Source: Mytilinidion resinicola
Taxonomy: Eukaryota; Ascomycota; Dothideomycetes; Mytilinidiales; Mytilinidiaceae
Length of the DNA: 64,000 bases
NCBI RefSeq assembly: GCF_010093595.1
Contig: NW_022985437.1
Location: 2,571,809 to 2,635,808, forward strand
Direction: 5' to 3'
Under the pieces are notes generated by a model. The model ran no database searches. It was not told the origin of the DNA and worked only from the letters and a program-made list of their open reading frames with translations. Position 1 is the stretch's first letter. Each line of letters begins with the position of its first letter. Shown in pieces: positions 12,066-23,505 of this stretch. The translations under genes were made by a program, and so were the position numbers.

Positions 12066-13083
12066 ATGTCCAGTAAATGCTGTGCTGCAGTTGAGATCCA
12101 GTCTGGTGCTCCGACTGACAAAGTTGCGAAGCTGCATAGACTTGACTGCTACATCGCGAAACCAGTAGAGCAAAGGGCGAGATGGTCATCATTCCAGATA
12201 GCTTTGAATGGGAATTACCCAACAATTGTCTTCTTGCGGATAATTATGCGAACAAGGGCGGCTGGCTTGTGTATCTGCCCGACTTCATGGTGGGTAAGCA
12301 GCATAACTTTTCGTCTCGTCTCGAACGTCTCATAGACTACTGTCGTTTCTGTTCTTATATTCTGCTCTGAAAATCTTGTATTCATTCTCACTGTACCGCA
12401 GCTGTCAAGATGAGTGTTGATGTGAGTGCCTCTAGGATACACTGCTACTGCAGACCTCGTCGTATCTGTTCACGCACTTGACGACGGTGGGATCAGAGTA
12501 TTCTGGCACCTTTACCGCGTGATAAGACGCTTTATTCCATATATGATCGAGAACCCTCCAACGGTTGCAACTTCTCGCATCTTCACAATGTTTCGCGAAC
12601 TCAAGAAAGTTGAAGCTGCAGATCTGCCTGTCGGCACTGCCGGGTTCTGCCGGCTACGCAACTTACTCTTTAACTCAAAATGCTAGTGATATTGTCAATT
12701 CCTAGGGTGAAAAATACACAACTCTCCTTGCGTACGACGAAGAGAAGGAGACCGGCAAGTCTCTGGTCCACTGCACATAAACTGCCCATCCCTCCAGTCT
12801 TGCTGTCCCAAACGATATTACGAAGGTCAGAAAACCGACGAGCATTGTTGCCGGCTCACTATACAAGGGCTTTCCGAAGACTTAAGTCGACGAGTGCGAG
12901 ACTTTCCTGAAGGCGAAAACGTAGAAAGGTGAGGGTGATCACGAGGTTGTTTGGTACGAGGGCGCTTGCTACGGACTCGCAGTCCGTGAAAGTGAGACCC
13001 ACCCTGTAGAACACGAAAGAGGGTTGCAAGTAGAAGCTCGGGCTATTGTTTGGTTCAATAAGTGTTTCGCGAAGGCGAAGTGA
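12066..13083 (+). pseudogene. dienelactone hydrolase family gene, broken
   Basis: The alpha/beta-hydrolase family pattern is traceable in order but with many lesions. It starts MSSKCCAAVEIQSG and reaches KLHRLDCYIAKP, then the frame shifts by one near 12165-12180. The next block has VIIPDSFEWELPNN, LLADNYA and LVYLPDF, followed by a plausible intron from about 12295. A later block contains ENPPTVATSRI and EAADLPVGTAGFC, which still holds the nucleophile Cys but with the following Trp-Gly-Gly lost. The C-terminal part (TAHPSSLAVPNDI, VWYEG, IVWFNKCF) is crossed by in-frame stops: TAA in ...VHCT*TAHPS, another TAA, and a TAG. The catalytic His of the usual EGxxHGF motif is Tyr (TAC at 12970-12972, from CAC). 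It should have no activity. Intact relatives hydrolyse lactone or ester bonds. Confidence 0.8.
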
Positions 13084-13404
13084 TGAAAAATGGATGAATG
13101 GCGTCTGGAACAATACCCGTAGAGCTGCAATTCATCAGGAATGCTTTCATGCTTCGAAGATTAACCTATACGGTGAACCCATAATATTCCTCATCTACTA
13201 TGTAGGTCACAGCGAGAATAATCAACACGTTGCCCTTAAGGTGAATGAAAACGAGGATAGATCACGTGCCGACGCGAGTGCCAAGACCGCTCAACAGCCG
13301 TACTTCAACCTCCACTCTCTTCGCGACCTTTCCTCGGCACCTCATCCTGTAACAATCAAACACCATATCTTGCATCATCGCCACGAAGTCGCTTCCCGTT
13401 TGTC
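13084..13404. other. intergenic, probable FTA4 promoter
   Basis: No gene seen. The sequence leads directly into the start codon of the Fta4 gene. Confidence 0.45.
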
Positions 13405-14429
13405 ATGTCGAACAACCAGCACACCGTTGTTGCGCTCAAATCTGCGTTCCTTCGCGCGCAGACGCGCATCCTCTCACAAGAGCTCCGGCCATCTGAGCGA
13501 TGGCGCGATGGCACAGAGTCTATACCCGAGCGCATCATACGAGATGTCACACTTGAAAGTGAGTATATTTTCGTCGCCGATATCGTTTCATCTTGCCGTA
13601 GTCGCATTGCCTGCGTTTGCCAGTTTCTGAAAAACCATCAACGATGTCGCGTCCATATTTGGGACTATCTGTTCTCTTTTACCATTATCTGGCGTAACTT
13701 ATGAAGCATGAGCCCGACATACTTACCAAATTTGCAGCTAATCGCCTCATGCGACGCCACACAAAGACGGCTTACGGTGCACTATCGATCCGCTATGTTG
13801 CGGAGCAAATTGACCAGCTGTACTGGAACCTTGCTGCTCCAGATATCGAAGTCAGAGATGCGATCGATGCAGACGACTCTGAGACCACTGGCCTTCTACG
13901 AGTTGGAGACGATCTCACGTTGGACGAGTATGTATTTATTGAACCTTATACTCCTAAATCTTTCCTCTCATTCCTCCAGTGTTACTCAAGTATAGTTACT
14001 GACAGATCTAGTAACATCGCGAAGCTTCCGCCAACTTGGGAGGAGGCCTCCTCCGACCAAGAGTCTTCGACCGGAGATGGAGCTACTTATCAGGAACGAT
14101 ACTTGGCCGCCATCACTCAATTGCAATCTCTATCCGCCCAAAGACAGATGCTCTCGCAAAAGCTATCTACTTACCGCGCTCTGATCACCTTGCTCGAGCC
14201 ATATCGTAAGCCACAGGAGAGCATTCAACCGAATCTGGTCACTCGAGATGCCCTGCTCGGTACTGAATTAGCGAAGACCCGCACCTTGGCCATTAGAGTG
14301 GCTGGGCGGGTTCAAGAACGGTTCGGAGAGAGTCGTGGAGTAGACGAGACGGAGGACCATGAACATGAAGCCATGGAGGATGTCTTGGACGATAGCGAGA
14401 AGCTGAAGGGCATCATGGCGGGGTGGTAG
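13405..14429 (+). CDS. FTA4: kinetochore Sim4 complex subunit Fta4
   Basis: Exons 13405-13558, 13738-13927 and 14012-14429 give 253 aa. The first intron is 179 nt (acceptor TTTGCAG) and the second 84 nt; both preserve frame. The protein fits the Fta4 family of inner-kinetochore (CCAN/Sim4-COMA) subunits. An N-terminal helix with LKSAFLRAQTRILSQ is followed by ERII, then by a helix with RYVAEQIDQLYW. Two-thirds along is a long coiled-coil-like helix (RYLAAITQLQSLSAQRQML) followed by YRALITLLEPYR, and the C-terminus is acidic. In fission yeast Fta4 is part of the centromere-bound Sim4 complex that supports CENP-A chromatin. No enzymatic motif is present or expected. The assignment rests on recognised pattern rather than on a search. 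Confidence 0.75.
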
Positions 14430-14842
14430 TGAAAACCGCCTACCTCGCACGTACACCCTTCTGCCACCGTCAACAGTGCCTCAACACACTTTCGAAACTC
14501 TGGACGAGATGTAAGCTCATGATTATGAACATTCTGCAAAGCGGTTGGGCCACTCTAGGCAGCGGCCCCCAACAGCCAAGAAAGCCCAATGGTCCTGCCC
14601 GTTCATGGTGCGATTTTTGTTCGGTCGTAATGACCTCCTCTCATGCGCTTACCAAAGCTACGTCCTGGGGCCTTTCTCAAATGGGCCCATAATTACCTTC
14701 TGCGCCAGCCGTCAGACTGTCCCCATAATTACACTATCTCCAGCACCGCCGTTCGTTTATTGGCACATATCGAAGACCATATCACTACCATTCGTATCGT
14801 ATACTCGTTGATCACTACTGAATACAACCCACTCGTTCCGAA
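14430..14842. other. intergenic
   Basis: Short spacer between Fta4 and the next gene on the same strand. Nothing recognisable was seen. Confidence 0.45.
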
Positions 14843-16557
14843 ATGGCCCGCCCGCAGACTCGTTCCTCTGAATTGGAACCGAGTTCGACGGATCCACCAC
14901 AGGACGTTGTCTTGCATGACGCGGGTGATATGGCTCCAGAGTTCATTGAGGATGTCCAAGAAAGCGAAAGACAGCCTACTCCAACACCCAGCGATCCTCT
15001 CGGTCTGCGTGATACAGATCGGATACCGAAAGGCACGAGCCTGTCACAGGATTTCGCAGCAGAAGCGGACGAAGAAGATGCCCAAGAAGGCGAAAGACAG
15101 CCTACTCCTACACTGAGCGACATTTTTGGTCTGCAAGAGCGCAAAAGACCGCCTACTCCAATACCTGGCGATTATCAGGATCCGCTTCAATTCGCAACAG
15201 AAGCGGATGGCGAGGATGGCGGAGCAGCATTAGACCGCGCACCGCTCAATTCCTCCATTATACCGCTCCACCTGATGGAATCCACACAGCCTCGTGGCCG
15301 TCAGTGGACCCTCGGCGAGTATATAAAAAGAGTTAGCCAGGGTTCGAAGCGTCCTCTATCTAACGTGATTTCAAACGCGTCTCCTGAAGAGCGAGCAGTC
15401 AAACGGTTTCGATCAAAGGCGGAGTTAGAGGCTCCTGCTATGGAACAGCCTGACGGTCCTACTACGGAACAGCCCGACTATCCTACTATGGAACAGGCTG
15501 ATGATCCTACTACGGAACAGGCTGATGATCCTGCTATGGAACAGCCCGACGATCTTGCTATGGAACAACCTGACGATCAGCCTCCATCAAAGGAGGGTTT
15601 GAAGGCTCCTGCTATGGAAAGGAGTGGCAACCAGCCTCCGTCAGACAAGACATTCACCAGGCCCCATTTATCGAGGCGTCCTCCAGACGTGAATGCTGCA
15701 GAGATGGCATCAACACGTCTCGTGGAGTATGCGCGTTCTGGCAGTAGCGAGTTGCCTTCGAGTGATAAATTTCCATCACGGTCTGCCGTACAGATGACTG
15801 TTCGACGACTTGACGCGATTGAAAACGAAGCGCGTCAAAGCAATTTCAAGGGCGACCGTGCTATTGCAGTCCAATCTTTTCTTGAGGGCATTGAGTGTGC
15901 GCTGAGCGAATGGCGGATGGGATTCAAATCAAGCCGGGTTGCAACTCGTCCAGCTACACCGGACTCCCCACTAGTGTCCGATGATTATGTTGCGAGTCTA
16001 GAGAAGCGGCATAGGGAATTGATAGATGAGATGGAGGAGGCGAAGAGCAATGCTTTGGGGGCGTTGGATAGCGAAGCTTTGGAGAGATTGAAGAGCAATG
16101 CTTCGGAGAGGATGAAGAAGAGCAATGATTTGCAGCGCGGTATCAGTCGACCCCAGACCGCCTGGGGTCCAGCCAATTCAAGCCGACCCTCGTCAGATCT
16201 TGCTTCTCCGCCATCGAGTCTTGGTTCATCGCTCTTTGCACCATCGTCCACCCCTCAGACCGCAGAATCTCCACCCCCACTCATCCAAAATTCTGACTGG
16301 AGCCAAGGACCTCCGCGTCACCCATTGTTTACCCCGTCGGAGGTCCTAGGGTTTTTGCCGGCTGACGACCCGTTGGTCGTCGCCCTTCGCAACAAACCGC
16401 CTGACGAGGAATTCTACCTCAATCGATGGACTGGTAAGTATGGTGTTCGCAGAAAGCGTTAGCTATCACTGAAGTTAGACATGCAATTCTGTCATTCGCA
16501 GCCAGAGCTTTTTTCCTTATGCTCTTAGTGTGTGACGATGTCAGGGATCACTCGTAG
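14843..16557 (+). CDS. unrecognised disordered protein with internal repeats
   Basis: A single long frame runs from 14843 to a stop ending at 16462 (539 aa). A canonical donor GTAAGT at 16434 and acceptor at 16501 allow an alternative last exon 16502-16557, ending in ARAFFLMLLVCDDVRDHS. I cannot tell which end is used. Most of the protein is polar and Pro/Ser/Glu-rich, so probably disordered. Two diverged copies of an ERQPTPT-SD-GL element lie in the first 100 residues, and six copies of an eight-residue unit follow from about residue 200. The only segment with a folded look is about residues 300-420, with regular helices (VQSFLEGIECALSEWRMGF and SLEKRHRELIDEMEEAKSN). It follows Fta4 on the same strand with a 413-bp gap. 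I do not recognise the family and propose no function. Confidence 0.65.
15440..15583 (+). repeat. 24-bp in-frame minisatellite, six copies
   Basis: Six consecutive 24-nt units, each coding for an eight-residue unit of the form M/T-E-Q-x-D-x-P-T/A. Copies differ at a few positions, so array length may vary between strains without breaking the frame. Confidence 0.85.
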
Positions 16558-19500
16558 ATGCGTGATAAATCTGAAAGGTCGTAGGGCGTATATCAAATGA
16601 AGCGTTCCAAGGTTTTGCATAGCTACTTGACGCTGTTGGGATTGCTTCAGAGGTGCATTCAAGATACGGCGGTGATGCTAAAAATTGTCAAGCGTAAGTT
16701 GGACGTGAAATCACGCTATATTTCTAGCTGCATGGTGCTGTTTGGGGTGGCCCAAAGGTTCGTAATAATCTAGAGGTGATGTGGCGGATCATGGAGTGCG
16801 TACCAGGCAGAACGTTACAGTACTTTTCCGCCTGCTTGACTTTGTCCGGGGTCCCACAGAGGTATATCAAGAATCTAACTCACAATACCACAAACCATCA
16901 CCCACAAAGCAGGTGCGAAGTTGTACTCCTCTGCCACCCCGTTACCTCTGCCAGGTTTGCTCCAGAGATGTCTCGGAATGTAGATGGCACCCCGGCGACC
17001 AGACGCTGTAATTCGTCCCCTATCTCTCTCATTGCCTACCACTTTCCGTCCTCCTTCAATGCTTCGTCCTTCTCCTTAGTCTTGCGCCCGTTCTCTCCTC
17101 GCCCTACGCATCTCGACAACTCTAACAGTTAATACTTGAGAATATATGCTAGTTCCACATTGTCTCCCTGGGCTGATTGGTGCTCTGATAGCAGAGGGCC
17201 TCGAGGGCGGTCGCGTGCTCCCGCACAGAGCCTGTAGAAACACGGAATGTATGTGTAGAGTATCGTGACGAGAAAGAGGAGCTTATGGAGAGTCTGCACG
17301 AGACGGACCGGGGAGTGTCTGGTCTGAAAGATGATAGTTCAAGAGGGCGCGACTTCAAGACGAGGTAAGTGGATGGCGTTGAGAGGTATGGCTGAGTGAG
17401 CAAGCTCTCATTTTGTCATTGCTAACGCCGCCGCATAAGGATGGGATGTACCAACGCCAGAGAGGAGGCCCGAGGTCATGGCCCTTGAGTCGAAGAGCAA
17501 CCCCATCAGCATAGACCGTAGCGGCGGAGGCCCAGGTGGTGCTGGATATCCTCCGCCTCCAGCCGGTTATGGAGGAGGCGGTGAGGATCTAGTATAACGA
17601 GACCGAGGGCTACCAGAATACGTTTCTCGGGAAGAGGAATCTCTCCCCCCACGAGTTTCGTCTCGCGTAAGTGACCGACCGTCTAATAGAGGTGTCTCAA
17701 GTACACACGGGAGTCCTCGTGACTTGCCCCATCTCACGGGCGCGCTTAGTAACCCCCTCTTTAACGACTATAAAACCCCCCTCCAGCTCCGTTTCATCTC
17801 TTCTCTTTCATGGAGATCGAGTTTTGGGTTGGATCAGCACTACGAAGGCACTAATACCATGGGAGTCGGGTCGTGGGTGGACGGAGTTCGAAACTCCAGA
17901 CGCAAAGACCTCGATGGGAGTCGGAGCGTTGGTGGTTTGGGTTCAAAAAGGTCTGGACTTCAAATCATGTGGAAGAGGCATGGCGCTGCAAACTGCCACC
18001 GAGCCACCTGCGATGTGGTAGAGTCGCTGTGGGGTGGAGTGAAAATCACCGAAATGGAAACGCATAGGAAAAAGGGGAGACTTGGGGAGTCAGTAAAGCG
18101 GTTGTGGTGATGGAGGTCAATGAGCTCGGTAGACGGGGGTAAGGAGTATCGTAGGAGGCTTTGATGATATGGATCTTCTTTGTAGTGTCGACGGCGCGCG
18201 TGAAGAGGAAGAGTACCGGAAATAGAAGCAATTGACAAGGGGTACGACTAATGCGCAGCAACATCCGACAGTGATGGCGATCGAACCTAACTCAAAAGCC
18301 CCAGACACCAATTCCACACCAAGCTCCATTCCGCCTCCATGGCCCGTGAGCTGAACCCGCTCCAAACACTTCCATTGTCCTCCTGACCCATATCATTTGA
18401 TCCCCTCAGAGACACTCCAACTCCAACTCCATCAGCTCTTTCCTGATATTCTGTTGAACTCCACCCCGAAGTCCCACCACCTCCACCGACTCCATGGTGA
18501 AATGATCCATGGAATGTTGATCCCACCTAACCAACAACCACCACATCGATAGCCACCCCAGGGGGTTTGTTGATCTCACTCCATTATTCCTCACCGTGGA
18601 ACTTTCACTCCATCACCGTCTCCATGCAAGACCATGAAGAAGTCAACCGCCCCCTCGAGCGAAAGATTTTATACCTCTTCTCAAACGCCTATCACGTGCA
18701 TTCCCACCGTTTACCTGACGCAAAGCGGAGACAAGGCCAGAGCAAAGACTCCGGGATCGATCATGGGATCCGGGCCAGACCACGTGCGCCCAATGTGATC
18801 TAGCTCCCGTAGGGGTATAAAAACTTCTTCTCTGCCTTGGATTCTCGGTATGGAGGAGGAAGTAGAGTTGGAGCATCAGAACGTCTGGTCGGAGGCACTC
18901 GATGGCTCTACCTGTGCAAAAGACTGCATCGGATGAGTTCTATGCTGGTGTTGTGGTGGAAAGCAAACACAGCCATACAAGTCTTTCAATGGCCCGGGCT
19001 GTGTGGGTCCCGGTTCTTGAGCAGCAAATGTGTGGGAACAACGTTGTTGCGGTTGGGAAATAAAAAAACAACTTCCGTATCCGCAATGGTGTTTGCGAGT
19101 TCGGACCGTAGGAAGGAAGCGATGGTGGTGTGCTTCGGGATGGGTCGTCGATGCTGTTGGGTAGTGGAGTGTACTGCGAAACATTTGTGTAGAGTTGGAA
19201 AAATGATGAATGTTAGAAAGAGGGTTTACTGCGGAGCCTTACGAAGGTAGTAATGGACTGAAATACCCACCATCATCCTGAGGCCTGATGACCCTATCCC
19301 TTCCCAATTCTTTCCTCCCCATGAGGCGAAAACGACGCTTGTTTGACCATACTTCCACATAGAACGGGTAGTAGGAACTTTTGAACACTTGAGCCCCCAA
19401 ACTCAAGTCCACCAAGCTCCAACCATTTGTCTGGATTAGTGCGAATTTGATGAGCGACCCCAGACGCAAGCAGAATCCCATGGTATTGCTGTCGAGCTTG

Positions 19501-20652
19501 TGTTGCATCGTATGTCCCAGAAACTAGTCGACCTCTGACAAAGACAAAGAAGAGGGCGAGGAGGCGGAACCTTTAATACTCTCGGAAAGAGGAGAGATCG
19601 GAGTAACACGTGATGAGGTTCATGGGCATGTGACCACTCTGCCTTCAGAGCTATGCTATACGTGTTAAGGAATCAACCACCCTGCATGTTCATCGAAGAG
19701 GGAATGAGAACAAACAGCGGCGAAAAGGCGGCTGGAGATATGACTGATAGAGTATTGATAGAATATTAATCTGCTTGCGCACGTTGCGTAATCTATATAT
19801 CCCATATCTTGTGTGTACCATATCATCTATCCGTCCGTCAATTTGGACCTCTTTCATCGCCCTCATTCTCGGAGATAGATAGAAAGGAATCGAGAGCAGG
19901 TACCGGCTACATAAGAAACCAAAGACCATTAGGTCCGAAAACTCCTTCGCAATGAAAAGGGAAAACTGGGTAGGGATATCTGATACAAAGTTAGGAAATA
20001 GCAAAGGGACCAAAATTGTGAGTCCCGTCAGGCAGAACGTCAAGGAGAGTCGTGAAACTTATATACAGTAGATTTGAGGTTTAGTTGATGGTGATAGGAT
20101 AGGGATGTAAGGCGGGCAGGCTCCATTGAACGCAGAGCGGCTGTTCAACACCGTCCCGTTTCGGTTCTAATAATGTACCAGAGGAGCTCAAACAGTACTT
20201 AGCAAGTGTACACAAGCCTAGAGAGCGAATTCGAAATCTGAGCTAGGACGGTCGGGAAGAGAGGCTCGCAACGAAACATCAACGTCCAAGAAGGCAAAAC
20301 GCGGGGATAAACAGAAAGACCGATAGCCGTTCCGGAAGATATTTCGGTAATAATGGCTGAGAGTGGTTGTCCAGAACGTTATGCACCTCGCGTACCACTC
20401 CCTAGCCCGCGGACGGGCCTCCGCAGGAAATAGTTGACGAGGCCTCCACACCAATACGACCGCTACCATCCACGATCTGCGGTCCGCTTTTTCTCCAGAC
20501 AGATCCAGGTGGGCCCTAGCACACCACCATCCCGGGTTCAGATGGGACGATTACCACTTCATCCAAACCTGACAGATTCCAGCCCAACCCAGCCCAATCA
20601 ACCTCCATTATTTCACATGCTAGATGTTGCAGGAGATGGATTGAAGCTCGGA
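16558..20652. other. gene-poor stretch of about 4 kb
   Basis: No gene could be supported. Frames are short and interrupted. Between about 17260 and 17660 a few hydrophilic stretches look faintly coding (one with EYRDEKEELMESLHETDRG, one Gly/Pro-rich), separated by stops; they could be a relic. 18280-18620 is C-rich on the plus strand. A minus-strand open frame at 19690-20043 (117 codons) is hydrophobic but unlike anything I know. No clear terminal repeats were seen. Confidence 0.4.
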
Positions 20653-21081
20653 TCACAACTCAACACCCTCCAAATCCCGCATCAGCACTGCCATCTGCGC
20701 GCGTTTCGCCGCTTCCGCGACAAGCGCGTACTCGGAAAGCAGATTCTTCGTCTCGCCGTTTGTGCGACCGGCGCCGTCGCGGTTGGGGCGGTAGTCGAAG
20801 CTTGACTGTCTTTGCTCGGCGGCGTATTGTGGCTGTTGCTGTTGCTGAGACTGGTTGTGGGAGGGCTGCTGTTGCTGCGGTCTTATTGCGCCGAAGAAAG
20901 GCTGTTGTGTTTGCTGTGCTGATGGTGAAGGCATCGGGGCAGAAGACGACGAAGGCGCTGTAAGGGAGGAGAGCGAGCTGGAGCTCTGGAAAGCGGAGCT
21001 GGACGAGCTAGATGGTGTGGTGGGGGACTGGAGGTGCGGGTAGGCTGGGCGAGTGAAGAAACTTGGGACGGTTGATGACAT
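20653..21081 (-). CDS. small Ser/Gln-rich conserved-looking protein
   Basis: A single exon of 142 aa. The first 100 residues are low-complexity: a Ser-rich run after residue 20 and Gln-rich tracts between about residues 58 and 90. The last 35 residues change character to a predicted amphipathic helix containing ETKNLLSEYALVAEAAKRAQ and ending MAVLMRDLEGVEL. Such a conserved C-terminal helix behind a disordered leader is what makes me call it a gene. No enzymatic or nucleic-acid-binding motif is visible and I do not recognise the family. Upstream (21082-21300) is purine-rich and may be its promoter. Confidence 0.6.
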   Translation of the reverse strand: MSSTVPSFFTRPAYPHLQSPTTPSSSSSSAFQSSSSLSSLTAPSSSSAPMPSPSAQQTQQPFFGAIRPQQQQPSHNQSQQQQQPQYAAEQRQSSFDYRPNRDGAGRTNGETKNLLSEYALVAEAAKRAQMAVLMRDLEGVEL

Positions 21082-21746
21082 GTTGTGAGGTATGCCTGGC
21101 TTGGTTCGTGGGAGCGAGGTTGAAGCTGCGAGATGTGGCAGAGATGAAGAGATCTTCTTTCAGGGTCCAGGTGTCAGGCTGTGGTGGTGTGGTATGTGGG
21201 GGTAGTATTTTAGGTGAAGGTGAATAGTGGGGGGGGAGCTGGCGGGCAGACGTTGAGACGGATCAGACAGCGTTGAAACGGGATCTGGAAGGGGAACGGA
21301 GCGAGAGAGATGACACGGAGAGAGATGGAGAGACCAGAAGGAAATATCTTGTGTCTATGTCGCACGGCTAACACAGGCGGGAGCTTTGCCGGAGCGTCTT
21401 TGATGAGAGGCGCGAGCTCATCCGAGGCTGCGTCACGCCGCCGCACGCCGTCCCGACTCGGCAAGACGGAGAGCGCGCGCCTTTCCCAGCACTGCAACCC
21501 GAGCGCCATGAGGTGCGATCAGCAGCTCGAGGGACGCAACCTCCGCAAACAGCTCACAAGCTGGAGATTCTGGGGATGTGCTGGGTCGGAGGAGACTCAG
21601 GAGCGAGCGGATCGCGGACACGCGCCGGACAACAGCAGCCCGTTCCCAGAGCGCAGAGGCGGCACGTTGGGGGCTGTAAACTGGGAGTGTGCACCAGTAG
21701 CGTTGGGCATACATGACCAAAGAAAGCGATCGCGGGAGCTCTTTTA
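21082..21746. other. intergenic left of the inverted-repeat element
   Basis: Purine-rich leader of the small Ser/Gln-rich gene followed by GC-rich sequence with no recognisable gene. Confidence 0.4.
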
Positions 21747-22083
21747 TAGTAAAACCTCGTTAGTATGATACTGGTGTACAGTGATATTTTCTATACGGTG
21801 ATACAAGTCGCCGGATGGTCCAATTTGCCTGCAATATCACTAGCTCTCTGCTTACTATAGTATCACTAACCTTCTCTCATACAATATCATCCTAACCAGG
21901 CTAGTTTTGTATGGGAGAGCGGTCCGTGGCCCCTCGGCCGCCTCCTTTTTGGGCCGTTTTGGGCTGTTTTGGGACGGGCTGGCTTACGCATCTCTTACAC
22001 GTGACCCTATGTAAAGTGATATTTTCTATACAGTGATACGACCCCTAGCCCCCTACCCCTATCACTATAACGAGGTTTTACTG
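21747..22083. mobile_element. non-autonomous pogo/Fot1-type inverted-repeat element (MITE)
   Basis: Both ends carry the same inverted terminus, AGTAAAACCTCGTTA reading inward from each side, and the element is bordered by TA on both sides (21745-21746 and 22084-22085), as for Tc1/mariner-pogo insertion. The outermost base is T on the left and C on the right. Length is 337 bp with no open frame for a transposase. Inside, a 29-bp segment at 21776-21804 recurs in the same orientation at 22011-22039 with two differences. Fot1/pogo ends begin CAGTAAAACC-like in several fungi (family knowledge). It lies upstream of KTI12. Confidence 0.75.
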
Positions 22084-22402
22084 TACACACATCCAGTCTT
22101 TCTAATGTGCTTGATAGCTTAGGCGTATACGAATGCCTGCCACCGTCTACAGTGGCTCAATAGCCTGTCACAAATGACATGGCAGTCAGTCGTTTTGAAC
22201 CACTACGAACTGGCTGGAAGCACTTTATCCTGCCGAGTTGTGAAAGAGTGGTGAATGCTAGCTGCGGGCAGTTTAACAAGCTCCCCTGCTTCGGGTGGCT
22301 GCCCCGCCAAATCTGTCGCGTTCCGTCCGCGATACCGAGGAAAAGTATCGAAGCTCAGACACAGCGCCGCCGCAAAGATAATTGCTGCTGAACGTCGCAG
22401 CC
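22084..22402. other. intergenic, probable KTI12 promoter
   Basis: Sequence between the inverted-repeat element and the KTI12 start codon. No other gene seen. Confidence 0.45.
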
Positions 22403-23505
22403 ATGCCGGTGAGTACGCTTCTTTGTTACTCCGTCTCCTTCGGAAGCAGCCACTCCGGGGATCTAGGCTGCGGGGCGTTTGCGACCGAGGCTGACGATAT
22501 CGCGCAGCTCATTCTCATTTCAGGCTACCCGTCGTCGGGCAAGACACAGCGTGCCCAGCAGCTACGCGCCTTCTTTGAGCAGAAGATTGCACAGGCTCCC
22601 GATCCTAGAGTCGCCCGGCTCAAGCTCCACCTCATCAACGACCAGACCCTTGGCGTGGCCCGCAATGTCTACCATACTGCCAAGGCAGAGAAGGATGCGC
22701 GCGCCGAGGAGTACTCGGCCATTAAACGCGTGCTGTCTCGGGACGACATCGTCATAGCGGATGGCATGAACTATATCAAGGGCTTCCGCTACCAACTCTT
22801 CTGCGAGGCGAAGGCTGTCCAGACGCCCAGTTGTGTTGTACGTGTCGTCTATCATGGTACCAGAAGCTCCATCTGACATCCCAGAGGTGCATATAGGGAC
22901 ACCCATTGAAAAGTGCAGGGAGATAAATAAGAAGCTCCTGGCTGATAAAGACACTGACGGCGGATACGTGGAGGAAGACTTCGAGAACCTGATATTCCGA
23001 TACGAGGAGCCTAATGGCATGACCCGATGGGATAGTCCGCTATTCACAGTCCTCGATGAAGATGAAACTCCTCCTTTTGACCAGATATGGGAAGCCATGG
23101 TAGGAAGTGACGGCAAGACGAAAGTAGTGAGACAAAACCTGGCTACTGTGCTGGTCAGTAGTCCCAAAGATCAACCTTCACCTACCTCGTTGAATCAGTC
23201 ACTGACGACAAACCATATAGAAACCTGCCACAGAGCAAAACTACCTCTACGAGCTTGACAAAACCACCTCGGACGTTCTCTCCCAAATACAAACCTGGCA
23301 AAAGGATCACCCAGGCGAAGAAGGCGGCACCATTCCCCTCCCAGACATCGGAAAGTCGATCGAGCTCCCAGCTTCTACTACGACACTACCGCAACTTCAG
23401 CGCATTCGGCGGCAGTTCATATCCATGAATCGGCAGCATTCGCTCTCCAAGGCGCGGGTGAAGGACCTCTTCGTCGACTACCTGAATGATCAGTTCTTGC
23501 AATAA
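22403..23505 (+). CDS. KTI12: Elongator-associated P-loop protein Kti12
   Basis: Exons 22403-22408, 22508-22841, 22885-23153 and 23221-23505 give 297 aa. The first coding exon is only six bases (Met-Pro). The P-loop GYPSSGKT sits at residues 8-15, directly after the first intron. Other conserved blocks are IVIADGMNYIKGFRYQLFCEA, VHIGTPIEKCREIN, FENLIFRYEEPNGMTRWDSP and a C-terminal helix with RRQFISMN. Kti12 binds the Elongator complex and supports modification of wobble uridines in tRNA; it resembles the kinase PSTK. The third exon junction uses a weak donor (GTGTCG), chosen because it alone keeps the CVVQVHIGTP block in frame. A pogo-like element lies about 320 bp upstream. Confidence 0.92.

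Noticed and set aside
17260..17660. Hydrophilic, faintly coding stretches
   Set aside because: Separated by stops without convincing introns; too weak to list as a gene or a named pseudogene.
19690..20043. 117-codon hydrophobic minus-strand frame
   Set aside because: Looks membrane-like in places but matches no family, has no partner exons and lies in AT-rich intergenic sequence.
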